Origin: Streptomyces sp. SJL17-4
Lineage (GTDB): Bacteria; Actinomycetota; Actinomycetes; Streptomycetales; Streptomycetaceae
Direction: 5' to 3'
DNA: 64,000 nt
Assembly (NCBI RefSeq): GCF_036826855.1
Contig: NZ_CP104578.1
Span: forward strand, 5,119,501 to 5,183,500
Shown here piece after piece: positions 37,201 to 44,881 of this stretch. The notes beneath the pieces are model-generated. The model was not told where the DNA came from and ran no database searches. It saw only the letters and a list, made by a program, of their open reading frames with translations. How positions within the stretch are numbered: position 1 is the stretch's first letter; every line of letters starts with the position of its first letter. Made by a program: the position numbers and the translations under genes.

Positions 37201-37802
37201 AGATCCGCGGCGCGGGCAACCTGCTCGGCGGCGAGCAGTCCGGTCACATCGCGGGCGTCGGCTTCGACCTGTACGTACGGATGGTCGGCGAGGCGGTCGC
37301 GGACTACCGGGCGCAGATGGAGGGCGGGGTGGAGGAGGAGGCCCCGCTGGAGGTCAAGATCGAGCTGCCGGTCGACGCCCACATGCCGCACGACTACGCA
37401 CCGGGCGAGCGGCTCCGGCTCCAGGCCTACCGCTCGATCGCCTCGGCGAACTCGGAGGAGGACATCAGGGCAGTCCGAGAGGAACTCACCGACCGCTACG
37501 GCAAGTTGCCGGAGCCGGTCGAGAACCTCCTGCTCGTGGCGGGCCTGCGGATGCTGGCGCGTGCGTGCGGGGTCGGTGAGATCGTGCTCCAGGGACCGAA
37601 CATCCGTTTCGCGCCGGTGGAGTTGAGGGAGTCGCAGGAGCTGCGCCTGAAGCGCCTGTACCCGCGCACGGTCATCAAGCCGGCCGTCCACCAGATCCTG
37701 GTGCCGCGCCCGACGGCGGGCAAGATCGGCGGCAAGCCGGTGGTGGGTCGTGAACTGCTCGCGTGGACCGGGGAGTTCCTGACGACGATCCTCGGATCGT
37801 AG
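34263..37802 (+). CDS. mfd: Transcription-repair coupling factor Mfd
   Basis: Mfd removes RNA polymerase stalled at DNA damage and recruits UvrAB. The 1179-residue product has the UvrB-like N-terminal module (to about residue 340), the CarD-like RNA-polymerase interaction domain from about 500 (EVGDYIVHEQHGVGRYVEMV), and the RecG-like translocase. The translocase has Walker A GDVGYGKTEIA near 655, DEEQRFG near 758, TMSATPIPRTLEMA and QLRGRVGRG. The C-terminal TRCF domain that binds UvrA-mimicking surfaces completes it. Length and order are canonical. The ribosome-binding site is weak (GGATGGAAA). Confidence 0.97.
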   Translation: MSLHGLLDVVVKDAALAEAVKAAADGNRPHVDLVGPAAARPFAVAALARDSGRPVLAVTATGREAEDLAAALRSLLDPDTVVEYPSWETLPHERLSPRSDTVGRRLAVLRRLAHPRDDDPAAGPVSVVVAPIRSVLQPQVKGLGDLEPVALRSGRTADLNEIVEGLAAAAYSRVELVEKRGEFAVRGGILDVFPPTEEHPLRIEFWGDDVEEIRYFKVADQRSLEVAEHGLWAPPCRELLLTEDVRERARALAEAHPELGELLNKIAEGIAVEGMESLAPVLVDDMELLLDVLPKGAMAVVCDPERVRTRASDLVATSQEFLQASWAATAGGGEAPIDVGAASLWGIADVRDRARELGMSWWSVSPFAADVTTDGADGDTLTLGMHAPESYRGDTARALADTKGWLADGWRTVYVTEAHGPATRTVEVLGGEGIAARLDADLAEISPSVVHVATGSIDYGFVDAALKLAVLTETDLSGQKAAGKDGQRMPAKRRKTIDPLTLEVGDYIVHEQHGVGRYVEMVQRTVQGATREYLLVEYAPAKRGQPGDRLYIPTDQLEQVTKYVGGEAPTLHRLGGADWTKTKARAKKAVKEIAADLIKLYSARMAAPGHAFGSDTPWQRELEDAFPYAETPDQLSTIAEVKEDMEKTVPMDRLICGDVGYGKTEIAVRAAFKAVQDGKQVAVLVPTTLLVQQHFGTFSERYSQFPVKVRALSRFQTDTEAKATLEGMREGSVDVVIGTHRLFASETKFKDLGLVIVDEEQRFGVEHKEQLKKLRANVDVLTMSATPIPRTLEMAVTGIREMSTITTPPEERHPVLTFVGPYEEKQIGAAIRRELLREGQVFYIHNRVDSIDRAAARLREIVPEARIATAHGQMSESALEQVVVDFWEKKFDVLVSTTIVESGIDISNANTLIVERGDNFGLSQLHQLRGRVGRGRERGYAYFLYPPEKPLTETAHERLATIAQHTEMGAGMYVAMKDLEIRGAGNLLGGEQSGHIAGVGFDLYVRMVGEAVADYRAQMEGGVEEEAPLEVKIELPVDAHMPHDYAPGERLRLQAYRSIASANSEEDIRAVREELTDRYGKLPEPVENLLLVAGLRMLARACGVGEIVLQGPNIRFAPVELRESQELRLKRLYPRTVIKPAVHQILVPRPTAGKIGGKPVVGRELLAWTGEFLTTILGS

Positions 37803-37814
37803 GCGTGTGATCAC

Positions 37815-37851
37815 CCCCCGTCCGGCAGGATGTCCCCATGCCGGACGGGGG
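37815..37851 (+). terminator. 13-bp hairpin after mfd, covering the first ATG of the NACHT gene
   Basis: Arms 37815-37827 and 37839-37851 are perfectly complementary around an 11-nt loop. The hairpin begins 13 bases past the mfd stop. Its right arm includes most of an in-frame ATG at 37838. Confidence 0.7.
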
Positions 37852-37864
37852 ACGAGGGGGCTGG

Positions 37865-39829
37865 ATGCTGCGAGGGTGGCTGCTGGGGGCGGGCCTGCTC
37901 GCCCTGGGGGCGGCGGGCGTCCTGTGGGCGCTGGACGGCGAGGACGCCGCGGGCCCGATGGAGCTGTCCGAGCGGACGGACCTGATCGCGATGGTCTGCG
38001 CGGTGGTGGGCGGGGTCGCGGTGCTCGCGACGTTGTGGCGGCGGCCGGAGGACGCGGACGCGGAGGCGGTCGCCCGGCTGGCCCGGGAGGTGAAGGCGAT
38101 CGGCGAGCCCCAGTGGACCAGTTCCCTGGGCGGTGACCTCAAGGCCATCGACGTCACCTTCGCCTTCCGCCCGTACGCCGGTGCCCGTGCGGCCGCGCTC
38201 CCGGCGACACCTGCGGGGCGGCTCGAACGGGTCGTGGAGGACTACCGCGACCTGCGGCCCCGGCGGATGGTGATCACGGGGGAGCCGGGGGCCGGGAAGA
38301 CGGTCCTGGCGCGCAAGTTCGTGATGAAGCTGATCGAGGTGCGGGCCGAGCACGAACCGGTGCCGGTGCTGATCTCCCTGGCCGACTGGGACGCGGGCGA
38401 GCCCTTCCGCGACTGGCTGACCCGGCACATCCAACGCGACTACGGCCTGCCGCCCGTGTCCGCCCGCCGGGTCGTCGCCGCCCGCATGGTCCTGCCGGTC
38501 CTGGACGGCCTGGACGAGATGGACGCGACGGGGACCGCCCCCGAGGGCTCCCGGGCGGCCCGTGCCCTGGACGCCCTGAGCGGCTATCAGGACGGCACCG
38601 ACCCGGCGCCGCTGGTCCTCACCTGCCGGTCGCGGGAGTACGACGCGCTGGAGGCGGCGGGCAGTCACATCCTGGACGCGGCCCGCCTGGAGATCGCCTC
38701 GGTGACCCCGGCGCAGGCGGTGGACTTCCTGGCCCGGCGTGACGCGGCCCGTCGCCCGGCGCTGTGGGATCCGGTCCTCGACGAGCTGCGGACCGCGCCG
38801 GGGGGCGTCCTCTCCCGCGCGCTCTCCACGCCGTGGCGGCTGACGCTGGTGGCGATCGTCTACGACCGTGCGGGCGACCCCGGGGAGCTGCTGGTCCCCG
38901 CGACCCCGGACGCCGTGGCGGAGCTGTTGCTCGGCCGCTATGTGAAGGCGGCGGTGGAGAGGGCCCCGCACGCCCCCGGGCGGTTCCGGCCCGAGGACGT
39001 CCACCGCTGGCTGAGTGCGCTGGCGACGCACATGGACGGAGCGACGGACCTGCCGCTGTGGGACTTCGGCGGGCGGTTCGCGGGCAGGTGGCCGCGGGCC
39101 GTGGCGCTCGGAACGATGGCACTGGCGAGTGGGGCAGCCGCGATGGTCGGGGTGGCCCCGGTGTTCGGCCGGGGGTGGGCGGCCGCGGCAGGGCTCGCCG
39201 TGACGGTCGTCTGCCTGTTCTCGTCCGTGGTCATGAACGGGGACGATGCCCAGCAGGTGTGGCACATGCCGAGGATCGGGAGTCCGCTGTGGCGCGTGGG
39301 CCTGCGACGTGCGTGGCAGCCGGGACGACATCGCCTCTTGATGCTGCTCGGGATCGGTTCGTACCTGGTGCTGGCGGTGCTCGCCGCCACCGCCCTGGTG
39401 TGGGAGAACGCGGAGGACTGGCTGTTCCTCCTCGTCATTCTCTCGCTGGCCTCGATCCTCTACCTGAACCAGATGACCGCGCGTCTGGACGTCGCCACGG
39501 TGGGCCCGCCGGGCTGGGTCAGGGGTGGGGTCTACTTCTGGTCCGCGCTCCTCGTCGCGCAGGCCGCGGTCTCCTGGATGGCGAGGATGGACGATCGCCA
39601 GCTGCTGGACGCGGGCCTGGCGCTCGTGCTGCCCGTGACCGCTTCCTTCGGGGGTTGGGCGGTGGTCGAGTACGCCGTCGTCGTCCTCCTCCGCCGTGAC
39701 ATCCCGTTCCGCCTCGCCCGCTTCCTCGACTGGTCCGTCTCCGCCGGGCTCATGCGGACCTCCGGTGTCGCCTATCAGTTCCGGCACCGGGAGTTCCAGG
39801 AGTGGCTGCTGCGGCACCCCGTGCCGTAG
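37865..39829 (+). CDS. Membrane-associated NACHT-domain NTPase
   Basis: The 654-residue product begins with two membrane helices (about residues 3-22 and 38-56). It then carries a NACHT STAND ATPase: Walker A GEPGAGKTVLARK near 139, Walker B VLPVLDGLDEMD near 212, and LTCRSREYDAL as sensor region. The C-terminal third (from about 400) has six or seven further membrane segments before a final RHREFQEWLL. NACHT proteins act as signal-triggered switches, and bacterial ones include antiphage immune proteins. The start at 37865 is preceded by GAGGGGG; an in-frame ATG at 37838 lies within a hairpin and lacks a good site. No effector domain is recognised, so the membrane segments themselves may be the effector. 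Confidence 0.85.
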   Translation: MLRGWLLGAGLLALGAAGVLWALDGEDAAGPMELSERTDLIAMVCAVVGGVAVLATLWRRPEDADAEAVARLAREVKAIGEPQWTSSLGGDLKAIDVTFAFRPYAGARAAALPATPAGRLERVVEDYRDLRPRRMVITGEPGAGKTVLARKFVMKLIEVRAEHEPVPVLISLADWDAGEPFRDWLTRHIQRDYGLPPVSARRVVAARMVLPVLDGLDEMDATGTAPEGSRAARALDALSGYQDGTDPAPLVLTCRSREYDALEAAGSHILDAARLEIASVTPAQAVDFLARRDAARRPALWDPVLDELRTAPGGVLSRALSTPWRLTLVAIVYDRAGDPGELLVPATPDAVAELLLGRYVKAAVERAPHAPGRFRPEDVHRWLSALATHMDGATDLPLWDFGGRFAGRWPRAVALGTMALASGAAAMVGVAPVFGRGWAAAAGLAVTVVCLFSSVVMNGDDAQQVWHMPRIGSPLWRVGLRRAWQPGRHRLLMLLGIGSYLVLAVLAATALVWENAEDWLFLLVILSLASILYLNQMTARLDVATVGPPGWVRGGVYFWSALLVAQAAVSWMARMDDRQLLDAGLALVLPVTASFGGWAVVEYAVVVLLRRDIPFRLARFLDWSVSAGLMRTSGVAYQFRHREFQEWLLRHPVP

Positions 39830-39847
39830 TACGGGACGGGGTGCCGC
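39811..39847. terminator. Bidirectional hairpin between NACHT and SGNH-hydrolase genes
   Basis: GCGGCACCCC (39811-39820) pairs over 10 bp with 39838-39847. It overlaps the end of the NACHT coding sequence, between two convergent stops. Confidence 0.65.
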
Positions 39848-39852
39848 GGCGG

Positions 39853-41118
39853 CTACAGCTCGTCCAGGTCCAGCGCCTCGGCCATCGCGCGGTAGCCCGC
39901 GTCGTTCGGGTGGAGGCCGTCGCCCGAGTCGTAGGCGGGGAGGATGCGGTCCGGGTCCGTCGGGTCCGCGACCGCGCGGTCGAGGTCGACGAGCGCGTCG
40001 TACGCGCCCGAGGTGCGGGCCCAGTCGTTGAAGGCGTCCCGCTTGGCCTCGTTGGCCGGGGTGTCGTAGAAGGAGCCCTTGACCGGGGTGAGGGTCGAGC
40101 CGATCACCTTCAGGCCCTTGGCGTGGGCCTGGCGGATCAGGGTGCGGTGGCCCTTGATCAGTTCGGTCACGGAGACGTCGGGGGTGGGCGCGGCGGGGAA
40201 GGTCACCGTGCTGCCGCCGATGTCGTTGATGCCTTCGAAGAGGATGACCGTACGGACGCCCCGCTCGTTCAGGACGTCCTCGCGGAAGCGGGTCAGGGCC
40301 TTCTCGCCGGCCCAGGTCGTGTCGTTGACGACCTGGTTGCCCGCGATCCCGTGGTTGAGGACCGCGCGCGGGCTGCCCGCCGCGGCGAGGCGCTCGGCGA
40401 GCTCGTCCGGATAGCGGTTGTCCGCATCCGTCGCGGAGCCCACGCCGTCGGTGATCGAGTCGCCGAAGGCGACGATGCCGTCGCGTCGGGCGGAGTCGCG
40501 GCCGCCGGTCACCTCGACGCCCGACAGGAAGTACCAGGACGTGCCGGTCTCCGTGAAGGCCGAGCCGGACACGTCCGCGCGGTGGTCGCCGGCGGCCCGG
40601 TAGCTGGTGGCGCCCGCGAACTGGTGGAAGGTGGCCGGGCCGGTCTCGCCCGCCAGGTAGAGGGTGACGGTCAGCGACTCGAAGGCCTCGACCGGGAACG
40701 GCGTACCGTCGCTGAGGAGGGTGCCGCCGACCGGGATCGTCGTGGACGAGCGGCCGTCGAAGCGCAGGGTGCGGACCGAACCCGCGCGCACCGCACCGCC
40801 CTCGGCCGTACGGGCGACGGTCGCGCCGGTGACGCGCAGCGGGGTGGTGCCGTAACGGTTGCTCAGCTCGATCCGGGCCCGCGTGCCGGCGGCGGTGACG
40901 CGGACGACCTGCCGCACGGTGTGGTTGTCGAAGCCCTGCTGCGACCAGTTGGGGGCGAGGGGCGCGCTGGGCGCCTGCGGGGACGCGGCCCAGGCGCCGC
41001 GCCAGGGCGATCCGGATCCCGCGTGGTCGGGGGTGGCGAGGGCGGTGGGGGCTAAGGCGAGGGTCGCCGTGGTGAGTACGGCTATCGCGGTACGACGGAG
41101 GGTGTGTGTGGCACTCAT
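39853..41118 (-). CDS. Secreted SGNH/GDSL hydrolase
   Basis: The 421-residue product has a signal peptide (RRTAIAVLTTATLALAPTAL, ending near ALAT). An N-terminal beta-sandwich-like region of about 180 residues precedes the SGNH esterase domain: block I FGDSITDG (nucleophile Ser), block III GINDIGG (Gly/Asn) and block V DGLHPND (Asp-His). Enzymes of this architecture cleave ester bonds in lipids or acetylated polysaccharides outside the cell. The ATG at 41118 was taken, although GGAGG lies only 2-3 nt before it; a TTG at 41130 is an alternative. It follows tetR in the same direction with 29 bp between, so they may share a transcript. Confidence 0.9.
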   Translation of the reverse strand: MSATHTLRRTAIAVLTTATLALAPTALATPDHAGSGSPWRGAWAASPQAPSAPLAPNWSQQGFDNHTVRQVVRVTAAGTRARIELSNRYGTTPLRVTGATVARTAEGGAVRAGSVRTLRFDGRSSTTIPVGGTLLSDGTPFPVEAFESLTVTLYLAGETGPATFHQFAGATSYRAAGDHRADVSGSAFTETGTSWYFLSGVEVTGGRDSARRDGIVAFGDSITDGVGSATDADNRYPDELAERLAAAGSPRAVLNHGIAGNQVVNDTTWAGEKALTRFREDVLNERGVRTVILFEGINDIGGSTVTFPAAPTPDVSVTELIKGHRTLIRQAHAKGLKVIGSTLTPVKGSFYDTPANEAKRDAFNDWARTSGAYDALVDLDRAVADPTDPDRILPAYDSGDGLHPNDAGYRAMAEALDLDEL

Positions 41119-41147
41119 GTCCTCCGTCAATTGCTGACTGACGCGGG

Positions 41148-41741
41148 CTATTCCCCTCGCTCGGCATCTCCCGGCGGGAGTTGGGCCGTGAAGAGCAGGC
41201 CGGTGAGCTCGCGGAAGTACTCCTCGGGGTCCCGGTCGCCCACCGCACCGGTCACGTTGTGCGTCAGGAGCAGCGTCGCGAAACCGTGGGCGAGCGACCA
41301 GGCCGCGATGCCCGCCGCCCGGGCGTCCGGGACGTCCGTCAGGCCGGCGACGCCCGCGCGGAGTTCGGCGGAGGCGCGTTCCTTGGCGGCGAGGAGGTCC
41401 GGGTCGTCGGCGCGGAGCAGTTCCGGCTGGAACATGACCTGGAAGTGGGCGGGGTGGGCCGTCGCGAACCGTACGTAGCCGACCCCGCGTTCGCGCAGCT
41501 CGGGCGTTCCGGCGAGGGCCACGGCCAGGAGGTCGTACCCCTCGGTGGCGATCGCGGTGAGGAGTCCGGTGCGGTCCTTGAAGTGGTGGGCGGGTGCGGC
41601 GTGCGAGACGCCCGCGCGGCGCGCGAGGTCACGCAGGCTCAGCGCCCCGGGGCCCTCGGCGGTGATCACGTCGAGGGCGGCGTCGAGGACGGACTGCCGC
41701 AGGTCGCCGTGGTGGTAGGTGTTCCGGTTCCGGCTCGTCAT
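41148..41741 (-). CDS. TetR/AcrR-family repressor
   Basis: The 197-residue product has the TetR DNA-binding domain at the N terminus (LRQSVLDAALDVITAEGPGA, LSLRDLARRAGVSHAAPAHH). The ligand domain is of the WHG/TetR_C_33 type (AAWSLAHGFATLLL). It is divergent from the SCO6745-like gene across a 114-bp region that contains a near-ideal palindrome. Autorepression plus control of that gene is therefore likely. The SGNH hydrolase gene follows in the same direction. Confidence 0.93.
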   Translation of the reverse strand: MTSRNRNTYHHGDLRQSVLDAALDVITAEGPGALSLRDLARRAGVSHAAPAHHFKDRTGLLTAIATEGYDLLAVALAGTPELRERGVGYVRFATAHPAHFQVMFQPELLRADDPDLLAAKERASAELRAGVAGLTDVPDARAAGIAAWSLAHGFATLLLTHNVTGAVGDRDPEEYFRELTGLLFTAQLPPGDAERGE

Positions 41742-41790
41742 GGCGGCAGCCTAGCCCTCATCTAGTCATTGACAAGTTCACGGGCGCGGG

Positions 41791-41821
41791 CACATCATCT
41801 TGTCAGTGACAAGATGATGTG
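41791..41821. promoter_or_regulatory. 31-bp palindromic TetR operator
   Basis: CACATCATCTTGTCA (41791-41805) and its exact complement (41807-41821) flank one central G. A second, partial site (TAGTCATTGACAAG, 41763-41776) matches the core at 11 of 14 positions and includes a TTGACA -35-like element. Confidence 0.8.
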
Positions 41822-41855
41822 GTCGACAAGGCGGTCGAAGATGAGGGAGCACGCC

Positions 41856-42755
41856 GTGGAACCCGGACGCGTACGTCAGATGTGGCACCTGCTCGAACCC
41901 CTGCACGCCCTGCTCTACTACGCCCCCGAGGCCTTCGACGAGGCCGCCGCCCTCGGCTACGACACCGGCGAGCGCTGGCCCTCCTACTTCGCCTGGCGGG
42001 CCGCGCCGCTCGGCGCGCCCGGCCCGGCCCTGGTGACCTCGGTGTTCTACAGCTTCAGCCCCGGGATGGTCGCCCGGTACGTCCCGGGCGAGGCGGCACC
42101 GAACCCGCCCGCGCAGCCCGCCGCCGTGCTCGCCGCCCGGCTCCGGGCCGTCGACCGCACCTACCGGGCCGTCCTCGGCGAGGACACGGTCAAGAGTCCT
42201 GAGCTCGCCGAGGCCGCCGCCCTCGCCCGGCGTGCCGCCGAGGCGGCTGGGGCGGAGGGGACGGCAGGGGCGGCAGGGGCGGAGCAGCGCCCGCTCGCCG
42301 CCGCCAACGCCGCCCTGCCCTGGCCCGAGGCCCCGCACCTGGTCCTCTGGCAGGCCGCGACGATCCTGCGCGAGCACCGGGGCGACGGACACATCGGCGC
42401 CCTCGTCGACGCGGGGCTCGACCCGGTCGAGTCGCTCGTCTCCTTCGCGGCGGTCGGCGCCGCGCCCGAGCGGGTCTTCGAGAGCCGGGGCTGGAGCGGC
42501 GAGGAGTGGGCGGCGGCGCGCGCCCGCCTCGCCGCCCGTGGGCTGGTGGACGCGGACGGGTTCGCCACCGAGGCCGGCCGCGCCCTGCGCGCCGAGGTCG
42601 AGCGGCGTACGGACGAACTCGCCGCCGCCCCCTGGACCGCCCTCGGCCCGGACGGCACGGCCCGCCTCGCGGAACTGCTCGGCGGGCCCTGGCTCGCCGC
42701 GATCGGCTCCGGCCTGCTGCCCTCCGAGAACACGCTGGGCATCGGCAAGGTGTGA
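41856..42755 (+). CDS. SCO6745-family protein
   Basis: The 299-residue product begins MEPGRVRQMWHLLEPLHALL and contains the typical EAFDEAAALGY, FYSFSPGMV, HLVLWQAATILREHRGDGHI and ENTLGIGK segments of the Streptomyces SCO6745 family. The family is common, often found next to TetR or ArsR regulators, and of unknown chemistry. The GTG at 41856 was chosen because AGGGAG lies 6 nt upstream; an ATG at 41841 would contain that site. A 31-bp palindrome sits 35-65 bp upstream. Confidence 0.85.
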   Translation: MEPGRVRQMWHLLEPLHALLYYAPEAFDEAAALGYDTGERWPSYFAWRAAPLGAPGPALVTSVFYSFSPGMVARYVPGEAAPNPPAQPAAVLAARLRAVDRTYRAVLGEDTVKSPELAEAAALARRAAEAAGAEGTAGAAGAEQRPLAAANAALPWPEAPHLVLWQAATILREHRGDGHIGALVDAGLDPVESLVSFAAVGAAPERVFESRGWSGEEWAAARARLAARGLVDADGFATEAGRALRAEVERRTDELAAAPWTALGPDGTARLAELLGGPWLAAIGSGLLPSENTLGIGKV

Positions 42756-42784
42756 GCGGGGGCGGTCAGGTGCCGGGGAACGCG

Positions 42785-42824
42785 AAGGGGCCCGGGTGTC
42801 GCACGTGCGACACCCGGGCCCCTT
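42785..42824. terminator. 40-bp perfect palindrome (bidirectional terminator)
   Basis: The two 20-bp halves are exact inverse complements, giving an almost loopless hairpin between the convergent SCO6745-like and EEP-nuclease genes. Confidence 0.88.
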
Positions 42825-42835
42825 CCCCCGTCTGA

Positions 42836-42901
42836 TCTGAAGCGCGTCAGAAGCGCATCAGAAGCGCATCAGAAGCCCTTCAGAAGAGCATCAGAAGAGC
42901 A
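42836..42901 (-). repeat. 11-bp tandem repeat spanning the end of the EEP-nuclease gene (x6)
   Basis: On the plus strand six units of the form TCAGAAGNGCA follow each other without gaps. The last unit contains the stop codon and last two codons of the gene; the others lie in its 3' trailer. Confidence 0.92.
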
Positions 42902-44759
42902 TCTCCCCGGCGGGGAAGCTCGAACCGACCTTCACGCGCGGGGCGTAGCCGCCGGCGCCGTCGCCCTTGTAGAAGTAGAGGTCTCCCGCGGACTCACGGC
43001 CGATCAGATCGGCCTTCCCGTCGCCGTTCAGGTCGCCGGGGGCGGCGAGCTCGTCGTAGACCTGCCAGCCGTGGCCGATCGCCCTGCGCTCGGCGAGGGT
43101 TCCGTCGCCCTTCCCCTCCTGGAGCCAGAGGTTGCCGGCCTCGTCGATGGCGAGGAGGTCGGCCGTGCCGGGCGCGTTCACCGTATCGGCGAAGTCCGTG
43201 GCGACCACGGACCGGTAGCCGGCCCAGTCGCCGCTGGTGTCCAGGATCTGTGTGCGCGGGGCGTAGCTGTTCTCCCCGGTTCCCTTGTGGAGCCAGAGCT
43301 TGTCCGCGACGCGGGTGATCAGGTCGGCGGTGCCGTCACCGTCGAAGTCGCCGGGGGCGAGGAGCGCGTCGTCGGTCAGGAAGCCGGTGCCGGCCTGGTG
43401 GCGGGTGCCGCCGGAGTACGTACCGTCCACCGGGCTGAGCGGGTAGTGCCACAGGACGCCGGCCGTGTCGATGGCGGCAAGGGTCGTTCCCTGCCGGGCG
43501 ACCTCCTTCATCATGCCCCAGCCGAAGCCGACCTTGCACGGCTTGGCGAGGGAGGCGGTGTCACCGGTGGCGCGGCCCTCGTAGCGGTAGAGCCCGCCGG
43601 CCGCGTCACGCCGGTACACGGCGCCGGGGGTGGCCTCGTGGGCGCCGCAGTCCTTCCAATAGGCCGCTCCGCGGAGCGGCAGGTGGTCGGAGATCCACTT
43701 GCCGGTGGTCGTCTTCGGCTCGGCGGGTACGTCACCGACCACGCCGCGGAAGAACTGGGCGCTGAAGAAGGTGTAGTCGAGCTTCTGCACACGGGTCTGG
43801 TGTGTCGACTCGTACATCGTCAGCTCGCCCACCCGGCACCGCGTCAGGCCGGGGGTCTGGCAGTTGCCGTACGGGCTGATGTCGTCGAAGTCGGTCTCGT
43901 CGGCCTCGATGAACGTGCCGTACGCGCCGTCGCCGGTGGCCGGCTCGTAGAAGCGGTTGAGGACGTCTCCCCAGGGCGAGGAGTTGAAGTCGCCGCTGAG
44001 GATGACGGGGATGCCCGCCTGCTCCCACTCCTTGGACTTGCTGACCAGGGCGTCGGCCTCCCTGGTCATCACCTGGTGCCGCGCCAGCTTGTCCTTGTAC
44101 GCGGCGATCTCCGCGGCGGTGGCGTCCGGGCCGGGGTCGGTGGGGACGTTCGGGGCGCCCCACCACAGGTGTACGGAGCAGGCCCAGGTCAGGCGGTTCT
44201 GCACCCAGGACTTGATGCAGGGGGACTTGATGTCCTCGCCGTTGGCGCCCGGAACGGTCTGCTGGATCGCGGCCTTCGTGTCCAGGGTGAGGTTCGTGGA
44301 CTCGACGAAGGAGCCTCGGACGAACACGGCCATGCCGTAGCTGCGGGGGGTGCCGCTCCCGGACGAGTCGACGCAGAGCGGCCGGCCGGCCGAGTTGTAG
44401 AGGCTCGCGGCCGGGACGGTCTCGACGAAGCGACCGGTGTAGCCGCGGGGCTTGAGGCTCGCGTCCATGCGGTTGAACTGGTAGCTGCAGATCTCGACGA
44501 GGAAGATGTAGTCGGCGTTCCAGACGCCGCCCGCCGTCTCGTCGACGATCGTCTTGTGGCGGGCGTCGTCCTCCTCCCGCGTGGCGTTGCATCCCTCGGT
44601 GCCACTGCTGCCACAGATGTTGTACGTGAACGTCCTGATGGGCGGGGCGGTCGCGTAGGACACCGTGTCCGCCAGCGCCTGAGGTGCGGACACCATCGTC
44701 GCCGCGCATATGAAGGCCAAGGTGGCCAAAAGGGCCCTGACCGGTCCGAATCTTCGCAA
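42891..44759 (-). CDS. Secreted endonuclease/exonuclease/phosphatase with FG-GAP repeats
   Basis: The 622-residue product has a signal peptide (LLATLAFICAATMVSAPQAL, cleavage after ALA). An EEP domain (about residues 35-370) carries TFTYNICG, a metal-binding VEIC, the SGDFNSSPWGD core and the catalytic SDHLPL. The C-terminal half has FG-GAP repeats (DFDGDGTADLI, DLNGDGKADLI), the same type as the tandem proteins at 17-21.7 kb. Extracellular EEP enzymes are DNases or phosphodiesterases/sphingomyelinases; the many Cys pairs fit secretion. The start is TTG, with GGAGGGG 5-6 nt upstream. Confidence 0.87.
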   Translation of the reverse strand: MRRFGPVRALLATLAFICAATMVSAPQALADTVSYATAPPIRTFTYNICGSSGTEGCNATREEDDARHKTIVDETAGGVWNADYIFLVEICSYQFNRMDASLKPRGYTGRFVETVPAASLYNSAGRPLCVDSSGSGTPRSYGMAVFVRGSFVESTNLTLDTKAAIQQTVPGANGEDIKSPCIKSWVQNRLTWACSVHLWWGAPNVPTDPGPDATAAEIAAYKDKLARHQVMTREADALVSKSKEWEQAGIPVILSGDFNSSPWGDVLNRFYEPATGDGAYGTFIEADETDFDDISPYGNCQTPGLTRCRVGELTMYESTHQTRVQKLDYTFFSAQFFRGVVGDVPAEPKTTTGKWISDHLPLRGAAYWKDCGAHEATPGAVYRRDAAGGLYRYEGRATGDTASLAKPCKVGFGWGMMKEVARQGTTLAAIDTAGVLWHYPLSPVDGTYSGGTRHQAGTGFLTDDALLAPGDFDGDGTADLITRVADKLWLHKGTGENSYAPRTQILDTSGDWAGYRSVVATDFADTVNAPGTADLLAIDEAGNLWLQEGKGDGTLAERRAIGHGWQVYDELAAPGDLNGDGKADLIGRESAGDLYFYKGDGAGGYAPRVKVGSSFPAGEMLF

Positions 44760-44881
44760 GTGAACCCCTCCTGATGGAGCGTTATGGAAGGGGTGAACGT
44801 TAGTCGAATGCGCGTTCCATTCGGAAAGCGGGTGGTCGACCGTCCAGGTCTCGGCGTCCGCGACCGGCCTAGAATCTCCGG

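Noticed and set aside
33774..37814. Minus-strand open frame running through mfd into the PIN toxin
   Set aside because: Only the last 122 codons (the PIN domain) are protein-like; the rest is antisense to mfd.
42836..42901. Possible CRISPR array
   Set aside because: Units are 11 bp and contiguous, without spacers; no cas genes.
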